From contig CAJBJW010000115.1 in assembly GCA_903953455.1 (NCBI GenBank), forward strand, positions 1 to 24,541: DNA of 24,541 bases, read 5' to 3'. The notes below the pieces were generated by a model. The model had not been told where the DNA came from, did not search any database, and saw only the letters and a program-made list of their open reading frames with translations. Shown in pieces: positions 8,108 through 14,437 of this stretch. Within the stretch, counting starts at the first letter, position 1, and each line of letters opens with the position of its first letter. The translations under genes were made by a program, and so were the position numbers. Source of the stretch: an uncultured Pseudomonadota bacterium. Its GTDB lineage: Bacteria > Pseudomonadota > Gammaproteobacteria > Methylococcales > Methylomonadaceae.

Positions 8108-9358
8108 ATGCCCCTTAGTATGCTAATTGGCCTACTTGTATTTATGCTTGTTTTATCTGCTTTTTTCTCTGGTTCTGAAACGTCACTTATGACAATTAAC
8201 CGTTATCGATTAAGGCACTTAGTTAAACTTAAGCATTCTGGTGCCATAAAAGCGCAACAATTATTGCAACGTCCTGATCGCGTGTTAGGGTTGATTTTAT
8301 TATGTAATAATTTTGTTAACAATTTTGCGTCATCTATTGCGACTGTCATTGCAATAAAACTCTATGCTGATCAAGAATCAAGTGTAGCCATTGCTGCCGC
8401 AATTTTGACACTGGTTATGCTTATTTTCTCCGAAGTCACTCCTAAAACACTCGCTACGCTCAAGCCAGAATTATTAGCACTCCCTTCCGCTTGGGTTTAT
8501 ACCATTCTCCTAAAAATATTTTACCCCATTGTCTGGCTAATTAATTCATTAGCACACTTACTTTTGCGAACAATTGGCATGGATGCAAGCAAAACAAATC
8601 ACACTGAGCTTAATAAAGATGAATTGAAGAGCATTATTTCCGAAGCGGAAAGTGTGATGCCTATTCGTTATCAAAAAATGCTACTTGGTATTCTGGATTT
8701 AGAATCGGCTACGGTGGAAGACATTATGACGCCGCGCAACGAAATTGTGGGAATTGATTTAGAAGCACCCATTGACGAAATTATTTACAACATAAAACAT
8801 AGTACGCATACACGTCTACCTGTTTACAAACAAAATATTGATCGTGTCATTGGATTTTTGCATTTGCGCAAAGTGCTTATTGAGCTTAATCAGGAAAACT
8901 TTGATAAGCAAACCGTTATTAGCCTGCTGAGTAAACCCACTTTTGTACCTGAAAGCACGCCCGTTCACACGCAGATGCTTCGTTTTAAAAGTGAAAAGAT
9001 TCGAATTGGTCTTGTGGTGGATGAATATGGCGATGTGCAGGGACTTGTTACGCTGGATGATTTGCTTCAAGAGATTGTAGGTGAGCTTATCACTGAGGAA
9101 GCAGATTATATAAAACTTCAAAGTGATGGAAGTTATTTAGTAGATGCATCCTTAACAGTTCGTGAACTTAACCGATTAACTCAGTTTTCGCTTCCAACGG
9201 AAGGCCCTAAAACTGTTAATGGATTGATTTTAGATTTCATGGAAATGATTCCTGATGCGGGAACCAGTATTCGTTTACATGGTTACGCACTTGAAATTAT
9301 TAAACGCGATAAAATCTCGGTTAAAATGGTCAAGTTTTTGGCTCGCCAAAAAGTCTAA
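8108..9358 (+). CDS. corB: CorB/YfjD-type CNNM transmembrane and CBS-pair protein
   Basis: The 416-residue protein has an N-terminal DUF21/CNNM membrane domain with about four hydrophobic segments and the FFSGSETSLM signature. A CBS pair follows (VEDIMTPRNEIVGID; then IGLVVDEYGDVQGLVTLDDLLQEIVGEL), and a C-terminal CorC/HlyC domain (SDGSYLVDASLTVRELN... TVNGLILDF). It closely resembles E. coli YfjD / Salmonella CorB, linked to Mg2+ and Co2+ efflux; CBS domains in this family sense Mg-ATP. An in-frame TTG at 8099, with GTGAG 8 bases upstream, is an alternative start that would match the YfjD N-terminal length slightly better. It is a single-gene unit, divergent from fleQ. Confidence 0.88.
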   Translation: MPLSMLIGLLVFMLVLSAFFSGSETSLMTINRYRLRHLVKLKHSGAIKAQQLLQRPDRVLGLILLCNNFVNNFASSIATVIAIKLYADQESSVAIAAAILTLVMLIFSEVTPKTLATLKPELLALPSAWVYTILLKIFYPIVWLINSLAHLLLRTIGMDASKTNHTELNKDELKSIISEAESVMPIRYQKMLLGILDLESATVEDIMTPRNEIVGIDLEAPIDEIIYNIKHSTHTRLPVYKQNIDRVIGFLHLRKVLIELNQENFDKQTVISLLSKPTFVPESTPVHTQMLRFKSEKIRIGLVVDEYGDVQGLVTLDDLLQEIVGELITEEADYIKLQSDGSYLVDASLTVRELNRLTQFSLPTEGPKTVNGLILDFMEMIPDAGTSIRLHGYALEIIKRDKISVKMVKFLARQKV

Positions 9359-9360
9359 TT

Positions 9361-9395
9361 TATTTAATGCGCTATTTGTCAATGCGCATTAAATA
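9361..9395. terminator. Shared hairpin between convergent corB and the KilA-N gene
   Basis: TATTTAATGCGC (9361-9372) pairs perfectly with 9384-9395 around an 11-base loop. It begins 3 bases after the corB stop and overlaps the last bases of the KilA-N gene, so it can serve as a bidirectional terminator. Downstream T content is modest on both sides. Confidence 0.6.
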
Positions 9396-9982
9396 TTTAA
9401 AAGACCTTTTATTTTTTCAAAATCTGACTTTAATAACACTTTACCACCATTTTCTTCGACAATTTCCTTAATATGATCAAATGTCGTAAGGCCTGCAATT
9501 TTTTGTAATTGCTGATAGCGCTTAGCCGCTATAATTACCATCCCCTCTGGAATTTTCTGCTCCATAGAATTTGGCTTTATCACATTAATTTCTTGTTTTT
9601 GTATCAGTCCTTTTGACTTATTTTCAGCGTTTTTTTGTTGGTAAACTTTGATTACGGGATGAAGCATATTTTCAATTTGCTTTTCACACCAAATTGCAAA
9701 ATCAACGGCAAGCCACCGCGCAAAATCAACCGCCAAGTAGGGATGCAACCAAATACCTTGCTCTTGCGATAAGCCTTCTTTTTGTGTGATTACCAGCTGA
9801 TTTTGGTCTTTTTGTGCATAATGCTTTAGATTTTCTAAATAATTTACGGTATGTTCATTATTGAGATAATCACGAGCTTGTTTATTAAATTGTTTTGCTG
9901 TTTTTGATGCATTCAAAAAAGCGTTTTCTTGGAAAAACACTGGGAAATCACCATACTGCAATGTAATGATAGTTTGTGGCAT
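9389..9982 (-). CDS. KilA-N domain protein of phage type
   Basis: The product is 197 residues from the ATG at 9982, which has AGAG 8 bases upstream. Longer readings to 10060 are possible but lack a good ribosome site. The central part (FLNASKTAKQFNKQARDYL and GIWLHPYLAVDFARWLAVDF) has the KilA-N fold signature. This is a presumed nucleic-acid-binding domain common in phage and large DNA virus proteins. The C-terminal third (about 130-197) is Lys/Glu/Gln-rich and ends in a helical segment that I do not recognise. The function of KilA-N proteins is poorly known. No integrase or other phage genes are in view, so this is a solitary or remnant gene. It is AT-rich even for this window and lies next to tRNA genes, which suggests acquisition by transfer. 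Confidence 0.8.
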   Translation of the reverse strand: MPQTIITLQYGDFPVFFQENAFLNASKTAKQFNKQARDYLNNEHTVNYLENLKHYAQKDQNQLVITQKEGLSQEQGIWLHPYLAVDFARWLAVDFAIWCEKQIENMLHPVIKVYQQKNAENKSKGLIQKQEINVIKPNSMEQKIPEGMVIIAAKRYQQLQKIAGLTTFDHIKEIVEENGGKVLLKSDFEKIKGLLNI

Positions 9983-10094
9983 ATTCAATACTCTAAAAAT
10001 AGAATTCATTAAATCAAGTAAACCAATTGTGCCATTTGCTATAACTACGCAAAGTGACATCGCCTTAAATGGGCGTGTTTACATAATGTTATTC

Positions 10095-10123
10095 AGTGTA
10101 TCGACGTTTTTTTTAGGATACAA
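10095..10123 (-). promoter_or_regulatory. Candidate sigma-70 promoter for the KilA-N gene
   Basis: On the minus strand -35 TTGTAT (10118-10123) and -10 TACACT (10095-10100) are 17 bases apart, with transcription predicted near 10088. That is about 105 bases upstream of the ATG at 9982. The neighbouring CRP-like site is centred about 60 bases upstream of this start. Confidence 0.4.
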
Positions 10124-10139
10124 AACTTTAATCTAAAAT

Positions 10140-10155
10140 TGTGACTAAGTTCACA
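10140..10155. promoter_or_regulatory. CRP-type operator, perfect half-sites
   Basis: TGTGA-CTAAGT-TCACA matches the CRP consensus TGTGA-N6-TCACA exactly, with A/T runs on both sides. Its centre is near -60 relative to the promoter predicted for the KilA-N gene, close to the class I activation position (-61.5). Another CRP/FNR-family protein could be the actual binder. Confidence 0.6.
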
Positions 10156-10263
10156 GTTTTTAAAAAAGTTATATTGGAAGGAATCTATTTTATTTATGTT
10201 TTAAATACAGTAAAATCTGTAGGTTAGAAAATTTACGATATAAATTTTTAATGAGGTGCAGGA

Positions 10264-10381
10264 AATTTAGTCTACGCACTAAATGCCAATTTTTATTGAG
10301 GGATTTTTTTTATTTTTACTAAAAAATCGTTAATTCTTACGATTTTTTAGCTGCCTATACGGCAGTGCACTAGACTAAATT
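10264..10381. repeat. Imperfect large palindrome containing a type I-F-like repeat
   Basis: Three blocks recur in inverse order on the two sides of an 8-base centre (10331-10338). These are AATTTAGTCTA (10264-10274 versus 10371-10381, exact), GCACT (10276-10280 versus 10364-10368, exact), and CTAAAAAATCGT (10319-10330 versus 10339-10350, exact 12 bp). Between the last two blocks the right arm has the 13-base hairpin core at 10351-10363, while the left arm has 38 AT-rich bases. It looks like an inverted duplication of the CRISPR-like unit whose left copy has decayed, or a structured RNA. Confidence 0.65.
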
Positions 10382-10496
10382 CAACTAATAAAGTCATACT
10401 TCTTTAAACTACCTGCACGGTAGTGAAAACCTAGTGAGTAGAGCACTTTGTTTTTATTGCGATTCTAAGCTACCTTAATTTCGGCAGTTCGTGCAC
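10343..10496 (-). CRISPR. Degenerate three-repeat array resembling type I-F CRISPR
   Basis: Read on the minus strand there are three hairpin repeats. R1 (10343-10370) has stem CTGCC/GGCAG, loop GTATA and 3' handle CTAAAAAA; it differs from the Pseudomonas PA14 type I-F repeat, as I remember it, at only 2 of 28 positions. R2 (10401-10428) has stem CTACC/GGTAG, a paired compensatory change, and about 19 of 28 positions match. R3 (10462-10496) has stem CTGCC/GGTAG, kept by a G-U pair only in minus-strand RNA, an enlarged 8-base loop, and handle CTTAGAAT. Intervals are 30 and 33 bases; type I-F spacers are usually 32. No cas genes are in the window. It starts about 87 bases downstream of tRNA-His on the same strand. 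A possible promoter (TTGTGC, 16 bases, TAATAT; 10497-10524) abuts R3. Repeat decay makes function uncertain. Confidence 0.5.
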
Positions 10497-10582
10497 ATAT
10501 TAACATACTATTAATAATGCACAATAGACGTGATTCTCAAAAAAATCACATGTTAAATTAAAAATAGAGGGAGGGAATAAAT

Positions 10583-10659
10583 TGGGGTGAACGATGGGGC
10601 TCGAACCCACGACAACCGGAATCACAATCCGGGACTCTACCAACTGAGCTACGCTCACC
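10583..10659 (-). tRNA. tRNA-His (GTG)
   Basis: A full cloverleaf is present on the minus strand, with anticodon loop TTGTGAT (GTG) and T-arm GTGGGTTCGAGCCCCAT. The acceptor stem GTGAGCG/CGTTCAC is extended by the extra G(-1) opposite C73 that is diagnostic of histidine tRNA. The 3' CCA is encoded (10583-10585). It is the third and last gene of the Pro-Arg-His cluster. No convincing intrinsic terminator follows. Confidence 0.97.
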
Positions 10660-10688
10660 ATAGCGTATAAATAACGAAGAAAAACTTT

Positions 10689-10765
10689 TGGTACGCTTGG
10701 CAGGACTCGAACCTGCGACCCCCAGCTTAGAAGGCTGGTGCTCTATCCAGTTGAGCTACAAGCGC
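10689..10765 (-). tRNA. tRNA-Arg (TCT)
   Basis: The cloverleaf is intact on the minus strand. The anticodon stem CCAGC/GCTGG encloses loop CTTCTAA (anticodon TCT, reading AGA/AGG). The acceptor GCGCTTG/CAAGCGT has a terminal G-U pair and discriminator A, and CCA is encoded (10689-10691). It lies 29 bases before tRNA-His in transcription order. Confidence 0.97.
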
Positions 10766-10770
10766 AAAAT

Positions 10771-10847
10771 TGGTCGGGGTAGAGGGATTCGAACCCCCGA
10801 CATCCTGCTCCCAAAGCAGGCGCGCTACCAGACTGCGCTATACCCCG
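10771..10847 (-). tRNA. tRNA-Pro (TGG)
   Basis: The cloverleaf is intact on the minus strand. The anticodon stem CCTGC/GCAGG encloses loop TTTGGGA (anticodon TGG). The acceptor is CGGGGTA/TACCCCG with discriminator A, and CCA is encoded (10771-10773). It is the first gene of the cluster, only 5 bases from tRNA-Arg, and about 30 bases after the predicted start of transcription. Confidence 0.97.
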
Positions 10848-10883
10848 ATAATTTTTGAACACTTAGTAAAACTAAGAACGCCC

Positions 10884-10912
10884 ATAATAACCATGGAATA
10901 TTGAATCGTCAA
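10884..10912 (-). promoter_or_regulatory. Stable-RNA promoter of the tRNA-Pro-Arg-His operon
   Basis: On the minus strand -35 TTGACG (10907-10912) and -10 TATTAT (10884-10889) are exactly 17 bases apart, with an A/T-rich stretch upstream. A GGGCG discriminator follows (10879-10883), typical of promoters under stringent control. Transcription should start near 10877. The leader can fold at once into a 6-bp hairpin (10862-10867 with 10871-10876). Confidence 0.8.
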
Positions 10913-10978
10913 TTTTTATTTTCATATAAATTAAATTTTACTTTTATTCAACAAAACTTATATTTTAAAAACAATGAA

Positions 10979-11998
10979 TTAAATAATTTTCCATGTTAAT
11001 TCTTCACCCGCTTTGAGTGGCGTTATTTCGCCATATAGCGCGGGTATTGTCCATGCTTGTTTTTGCAGTGTTATCGTACCGGTATTGCGAGCTATCCGAT
11101 AAAAATCGGCGCCATAAAAACTTGCAAAACTTTCAAGTTTATCAAGCGCATTCGCTTGCTCAAATATTTCTGCATACAGCTCCATAGCACCAAACGCCGT
11201 ATAACATCCCGCGCAACCACATGCGCTCTCTTTTAGATGTGTGAGATGTGGAGCGCTATCTGTACCCAAAAAAAACTTCGCATTACCACTGATTGCAGCT
11301 TTAACAAGCGCTTGTCGATGCATTTCACGCTTTAAAATAGGTAAACAGTAATAATGTGGCTTGATGCCACCTGACAACATGGCATTGCGATTAAAAAGTA
11401 AATGTTGCGGCGTGATCGTCGCCGCAACAGTGCTATCTGCCGATTCAACAAATTGCACTGCTTCTTTTGTTGTTACATGCTCTAACACAATACGCAAATT
11501 TGGAAAGTGTTTCACAATATCGATTAAATACTGATCAATAAATTGCTTTTCACGATCGAAAATATCACATTCTGTGTCGGTTACTTCACCGTGTATCAAC
11601 AAAGGGATATCATGTTTTTCGAGTGCGGCTAGTATGGGATAAATACGGGTGACATCCGCAACACCTGCATCCGAATTCGTTGTGGCGCCAGCGGGATACA
11701 ATTTGAAGGCGTAAATATGCTCACTTTGCGCTGCACGTTCGATTTCTTCGAGCGTAGTTGCCGCAGTTAAATAGAGCGTCATTAACGGCTCAAACGACAA
11801 ATCTGCAGGAATTGCCTGTAGAATTTCATCTCGATATATTAGCGCCTGCGCCACGGTTGTGACAGGTGGCTTAAGATTAGGCATAATAATTGCTCGAGCA
11901 AATTGGCGGGCAGTATGTGGCAAAACTGCTTTCAGCAGGGCGCCGCTGCGAACATGTAAATGACAATCATCGGGGCGTGTTAAGGTGAATGTTTTCAT
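10979..11998 (-). CDS. pyrC: Dihydroorotase, type II
   Basis: The enzyme interconverts N-carbamoyl-aspartate and dihydroorotate, the third step of pyrimidine synthesis, in the cytoplasm. The 339-residue protein has the metal-binding HxH (H13, H15 in DCHLHVRSG), the lysine expected to be carbamylated (K99 in AFKLYPAGATTNSDAG), metal histidines H136 (LIHGE) and H174 (LEHVT), and the catalytic Asp D247 (GTDSAPH). Length and motifs match E. coli-type PyrC. The ATG at 11998 is followed by KTFTLTRPDD, the normal N-terminus. No terminator is evident before the tRNA promoter 67 bases downstream. It is divergent from the fmdB-like gene. Confidence 0.97.
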   Translation of the reverse strand: MKTFTLTRPDDCHLHVRSGALLKAVLPHTARQFARAIIMPNLKPPVTTVAQALIYRDEILQAIPADLSFEPLMTLYLTAATTLEEIERAAQSEHIYAFKLYPAGATTNSDAGVADVTRIYPILAALEKHDIPLLIHGEVTDTECDIFDREKQFIDQYLIDIVKHFPNLRIVLEHVTTKEAVQFVESADSTVAATITPQHLLFNRNAMLSGGIKPHYYCLPILKREMHRQALVKAAISGNAKFFLGTDSAPHLTHLKESACGCAGCYTAFGAMELYAEIFEQANALDKLESFASFYGADFYRIARNTGTITLQKQAWTIPALYGEITPLKAGEELTWKII

Positions 11999-12046
11999 AA
12001 TTAGCTCATAAATCTGTAAAATAAGCGCATTCTATAGGCAAGTGCC

Positions 12047-12076
12047 TTGAAAAACGAATAATTAACGCCATATTTT
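12047..12076 (+). promoter_or_regulatory. Possible promoter of the fmdB-like/aspS unit
   Basis: TTGAAA (12047-12052) and TATTTT (12071-12076) are 18 bases apart. The leader to the ATG at 12097 would be very short but would keep the GGAG ribosome site (12085-12088). It lies in the 98-base divergent region with pyrC; a TAGAAT -10-like element on the minus strand (12029-12034) may serve pyrC. Confidence 0.35.
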
Positions 12077-12096
12077 AATTTTTTGGAGCGACAAAA

Positions 12097-12315
12097 ATGC
12101 CAATTTACGAATATCAATGTCAATCGTGCAATCACGAACATGAAGCTTTGCAAAAATTAAATGCAGACCCACTAAAAGATTGCCCCGTTTGTGAACAACC
12201 CGAATTAGTTAAAAAAATTTCCGCATCCGGCTTTCGCCTTAAAGGCAACGGTTGGTACGAAACTGACTTTAAAAGCGGCACTAAAAAAAATGTGGCTGGT
12301 GACGCAACGTCTTAG
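12097..12315 (+). CDS. FmdB-family zinc-ribbon protein
   Basis: This 72-residue protein starts MPIYEYQC and carries two CxxC pairs (C8/C11 and C29/C32) forming a zinc ribbon. The FRLKGNGWYETDF stretch is typical of the family. FmdB-type proteins are named after a putative regulator in the formamidase/amidase system, but the role of these short copies is unknown. A GGAG ribosome site lies 8 bases upstream of the ATG. It precedes aspS, an arrangement common in gammaproteobacteria. The stop region is a triple tandem TCTTAG. Confidence 0.9.
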   Translation: MPIYEYQCQSCNHEHEALQKLNADPLKDCPVCEQPELVKKISASGFRLKGNGWYETDFKSGTKKNVAGDATS

Positions 12316-12327
12316 TCTTAGTCTTAG
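12310..12327 (+). repeat. Three tandem TCTTAG hexamers at the end of the fmdB-like gene
   Basis: Three exact copies of TCTTAG follow each other. In the frame of the gene each copy is a Ser codon plus TAG, so the real stop (12313-12315) is backed by two more in-frame TAG codons. Replication slippage could produce this. Confidence 0.9.
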
Positions 12328-12473
12328 TATTAACATACCATGTACTAATATTCATTTTGATATTTAGTCATCAATAGAAAAGCAAGAATGTAAACGAATT
12401 CTGATGGTATTGCTGCGCAATGCGTGGAATTGAAGAAAATAAAAAAATTTTAATTATAAAACAGGAAAAACCT

Positions 12474-14258
12474 ATGCGTACCCACAAATGTGGTGAAATT
12501 AACCTTCAACAACTTGATCAAACCGTCACCATTTGCGGCTGGGTTCATCGTCGCCGCGATCATGGTGGCGTTATCTTTATCGATTTACGCGACCGAGCAG
12601 GGCTTGTGCAAGTCGTTTTTGATCCTGATTTACCTGACATGTTCAGCATTGCTGAACATGTGCGCAGTGAATATGTATTGCAAATTAGCGGTATAGTTCG
12701 TGCTCGCCCAGAAGGCACAACGAACAAAAATATGCACTCAGGTGACATCGAAATTTTGGCGAAAAGCATTGTTGTTTTAAACGAATCTGAAACACCACCG
12801 TTCCCCATTGAAAGTGACATTGAAGTGAATGAAGAGCTTCGTTTGCGTTATCGCTACTTAGATTTGCGTAAAGTAGCGATGCAGGAAAAAATGCGCGTTC
12901 GTCGTGATGTCACACGTATTTTGCGTAATTATCTTGATGATAATGATTTTTTCGAAATCGAAACGCCCTATTTAACAAAAGCCACGCCCGAAGGTGCTCG
13001 TGATTATATTGTGCCGAGCCGGACACATGAAAATTCGTTTTTCGCGTTGCCACAATCCCCTCAGCTTTATAAACAAATGCTGATGATTGCCGGTTTTGAT
13101 CGTTATTATCAAGTCGTTCGTTGTTTCCGTGATGAAGATTTACGCGCTGATCGTCAACCTGAATTCACTCAGCTTGATATTGAAACATCCTTCATGAATG
13201 AAAATGAAATCATGAATGTAATGGAAGAAATGATTCGTCAATTATTTGATAAAGTCATCAATGTTCAACTTGACAGCGTTTTCCCTCGCATGACCTATGC
13301 AGAATCTATGTCGCGTTTTGGTGTGGATCGCCCTGATTTGCGTATCCCGCTTGAACTCGTGGATATTGGCGAGGATATGAAAGCCGTTGATTTCAAAGTT
13401 TTCTCTGCACCAGCAAATGATCCTAAGGGTCGCGTCGTTGCTATGCGTGTGCCTAATGGCGGTGATCTAAGTCGTAAAGACATTGATGATTTAACTAAGT
13501 TCGTTAGTATTTATGGCGCAAAAGGCTTGGCATATATCAAAGTCAACGATTTAAATGCAGGCATTGATGGTTTACAATCACCGATTGTGAAATTTGCACC
13601 AGCAGAAGTTTGGGCAAGTGTATTAGCAAAAACCAATGCACAGAATGGTGATTTAATTTTCTTTGGTGCCGATAAAACCAGCATTGTCAATGAAGCTATG
13701 GGCGCATTGCGTGTCAAACTCGGTCATGACTTGAATTTGATTCAAGGCGATTGGAAACCGGTTTGGGTGATTGATTTCCCCATGTTTGACTGGGATGAAA
13801 AAGCCGGCCGATTTAACGCAATACATCACCCCTTTACCGCGCCAAGTTGCTCGGTTGAGGATCTAAAATCAAATCCTGCAACAGCGCTTTCTCGTGCGTA
13901 TGATTTGGTGTTAAATGGCACTGAAGTGGGTGGTGGTTCAATTCGTATCAACCGTCCTTCTATGCAACAAACCGTATTTGAAATTTTAGGTATTGGCGAA
14001 GAAGAAGCACGTGAAAAATTTGGTTTCTTACTGGACGCACTGAAATATGGCGCTCCTCCGCATGGTGGCTTGGCGTTTGGGCTTGATCGTTTAGTAATGT
14101 TAATGACCGGATCAAGTTCAATTCGTGATGTGATTGCCTTCCCCAAAACACAATCTGCTGCCTGTCCGCTGGTCAGTGCACCTGCAGTGGTGACGGATGA
14201 GCAGTTAAAAGAGTTAGGCATTCGTTTAATTAAGCCTGCTGGAAAAGAAAAGCCTTAA
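12474..14258 (+). CDS. aspS: Aspartate--tRNA ligase, predicted non-discriminating (Asp/Asn)
   Basis: The class II synthetase has 594 residues, the usual bacterial AspRS length. The N-terminal OB-fold reads the anticodon (GWVHRRRDHGGVIF). Motif 2 is visible in FRDEDLRADRQPEFTQLD, a bacterial insertion (GAD-type) domain lies between motifs 2 and 3, and motif 3 is HGGLAFGLDRLVML near the C-terminus. H30 and G81 match the residues that, as I recall, mark AspRS enzymes charging both tRNA-Asp and tRNA-Asn in Pseudomonas; discriminating enzymes have Leu and Lys there. The start is the ATG at 12474 with AGGAAA upstream; an upstream in-frame ATG at 12420 would add 18 residues with no counterpart in the family. 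Confidence 0.97.
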   Translation: MRTHKCGEINLQQLDQTVTICGWVHRRRDHGGVIFIDLRDRAGLVQVVFDPDLPDMFSIAEHVRSEYVLQISGIVRARPEGTTNKNMHSGDIEILAKSIVVLNESETPPFPIESDIEVNEELRLRYRYLDLRKVAMQEKMRVRRDVTRILRNYLDDNDFFEIETPYLTKATPEGARDYIVPSRTHENSFFALPQSPQLYKQMLMIAGFDRYYQVVRCFRDEDLRADRQPEFTQLDIETSFMNENEIMNVMEEMIRQLFDKVINVQLDSVFPRMTYAESMSRFGVDRPDLRIPLELVDIGEDMKAVDFKVFSAPANDPKGRVVAMRVPNGGDLSRKDIDDLTKFVSIYGAKGLAYIKVNDLNAGIDGLQSPIVKFAPAEVWASVLAKTNAQNGDLIFFGADKTSIVNEAMGALRVKLGHDLNLIQGDWKPVWVIDFPMFDWDEKAGRFNAIHHPFTAPSCSVEDLKSNPATALSRAYDLVLNGTEVGGGSIRINRPSMQQTVFEILGIGEEEAREKFGFLLDALKYGAPPHGGLAFGLDRLVMLMTGSSSIRDVIAFPKTQSAACPLVSAPAVVTDEQLKELGIRLIKPAGKEKP

Positions 14259-14279
14259 CCTCCTCGTTTTATCTTGCCT

Positions 14280-14313
14280 GCTAAGTATCGCAAAATATCG
14301 TGTGATACTTAGC
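14280..14313 (+). terminator. Hairpin terminator after aspS
   Basis: GCTAAGTATC (14280-14289) pairs exactly with 14304-14313. The stem can extend inward by a G-U and two more pairs. It begins 21 bases past the aspS stop and is followed by TTTAACTT, a short T-rich tract. Confidence 0.6.
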
Positions 14314-14339
14314 TTTAACTTCTCGATATTATTGAAAAT

Positions 14340-14355
14340 TGTGACGGAGTTCTCA
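14340..14355. promoter_or_regulatory. CRP-like site upstream of the second FliK-like gene
   Basis: TGTGA-CGGAGT-TCTCA has one mismatch to TGTGA-N6-TCACA. The surrounding 27 bases match the other CRP-like site (10135-10161) at about 22 positions. Its centre is about 60 bases upstream of the start predicted from TTGCTC/TAATAT. The left part is also one arm of a 10-bp inverted repeat (14335-14344 with 14360-14369), so an RNA hairpin is an alternative reading. Confidence 0.45.
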
Positions 14356-14373
14356 TTTTTCACAATTTTAGTT

Positions 14374-14401
14374 TTGCTCGCAACTCACGATAAAGTAATA
14401 T
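14374..14401 (+). promoter_or_regulatory. Candidate promoter for the second FliK-like gene
   Basis: TTGCTC (14374-14379) and TAATAT (14396-14401) are 16 bases apart, predicting transcription near 14408 and a 30-base leader to the ATG at 14438. I see no -24/-12 element or clear sigma-28 promoter here, unlike the fliE operon. Confidence 0.4.
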
Positions 14402-14437
14402 CCCCTATCGGTTTATTTTTGCGCTTAGGAATTTTAC

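Noticed and set aside
10251..10322. 23-codon plus-strand ORF in the gene-free stretch
   Set aside because: No ribosome site and it overlaps the palindrome arms; its composition follows the AT-rich sequence.
10530..10549. Short hairpin (6-bp arms) after tRNA-His as the tRNA operon terminator
   Set aside because: Weak stem with A-rich loop and no U-run on the minus strand, so I cannot call it a terminator.
9389..10582. Intact prophage or integrated element
   Set aside because: No integrase, capsid or other phage genes and no visible duplication of a tRNA end; only one KilA-N gene is supported.
12420..12473. Longer aspS with 18 extra residues
   Set aside because: The extra segment is not seen in the family, and the ATG at 12474 has an AGGAAA site before a standard MRTHKCGE start.
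13826..14221. 131-codon minus-strand ORF inside aspS
   Set aside because: Antisense shadow of the conserved aspS 3' end.
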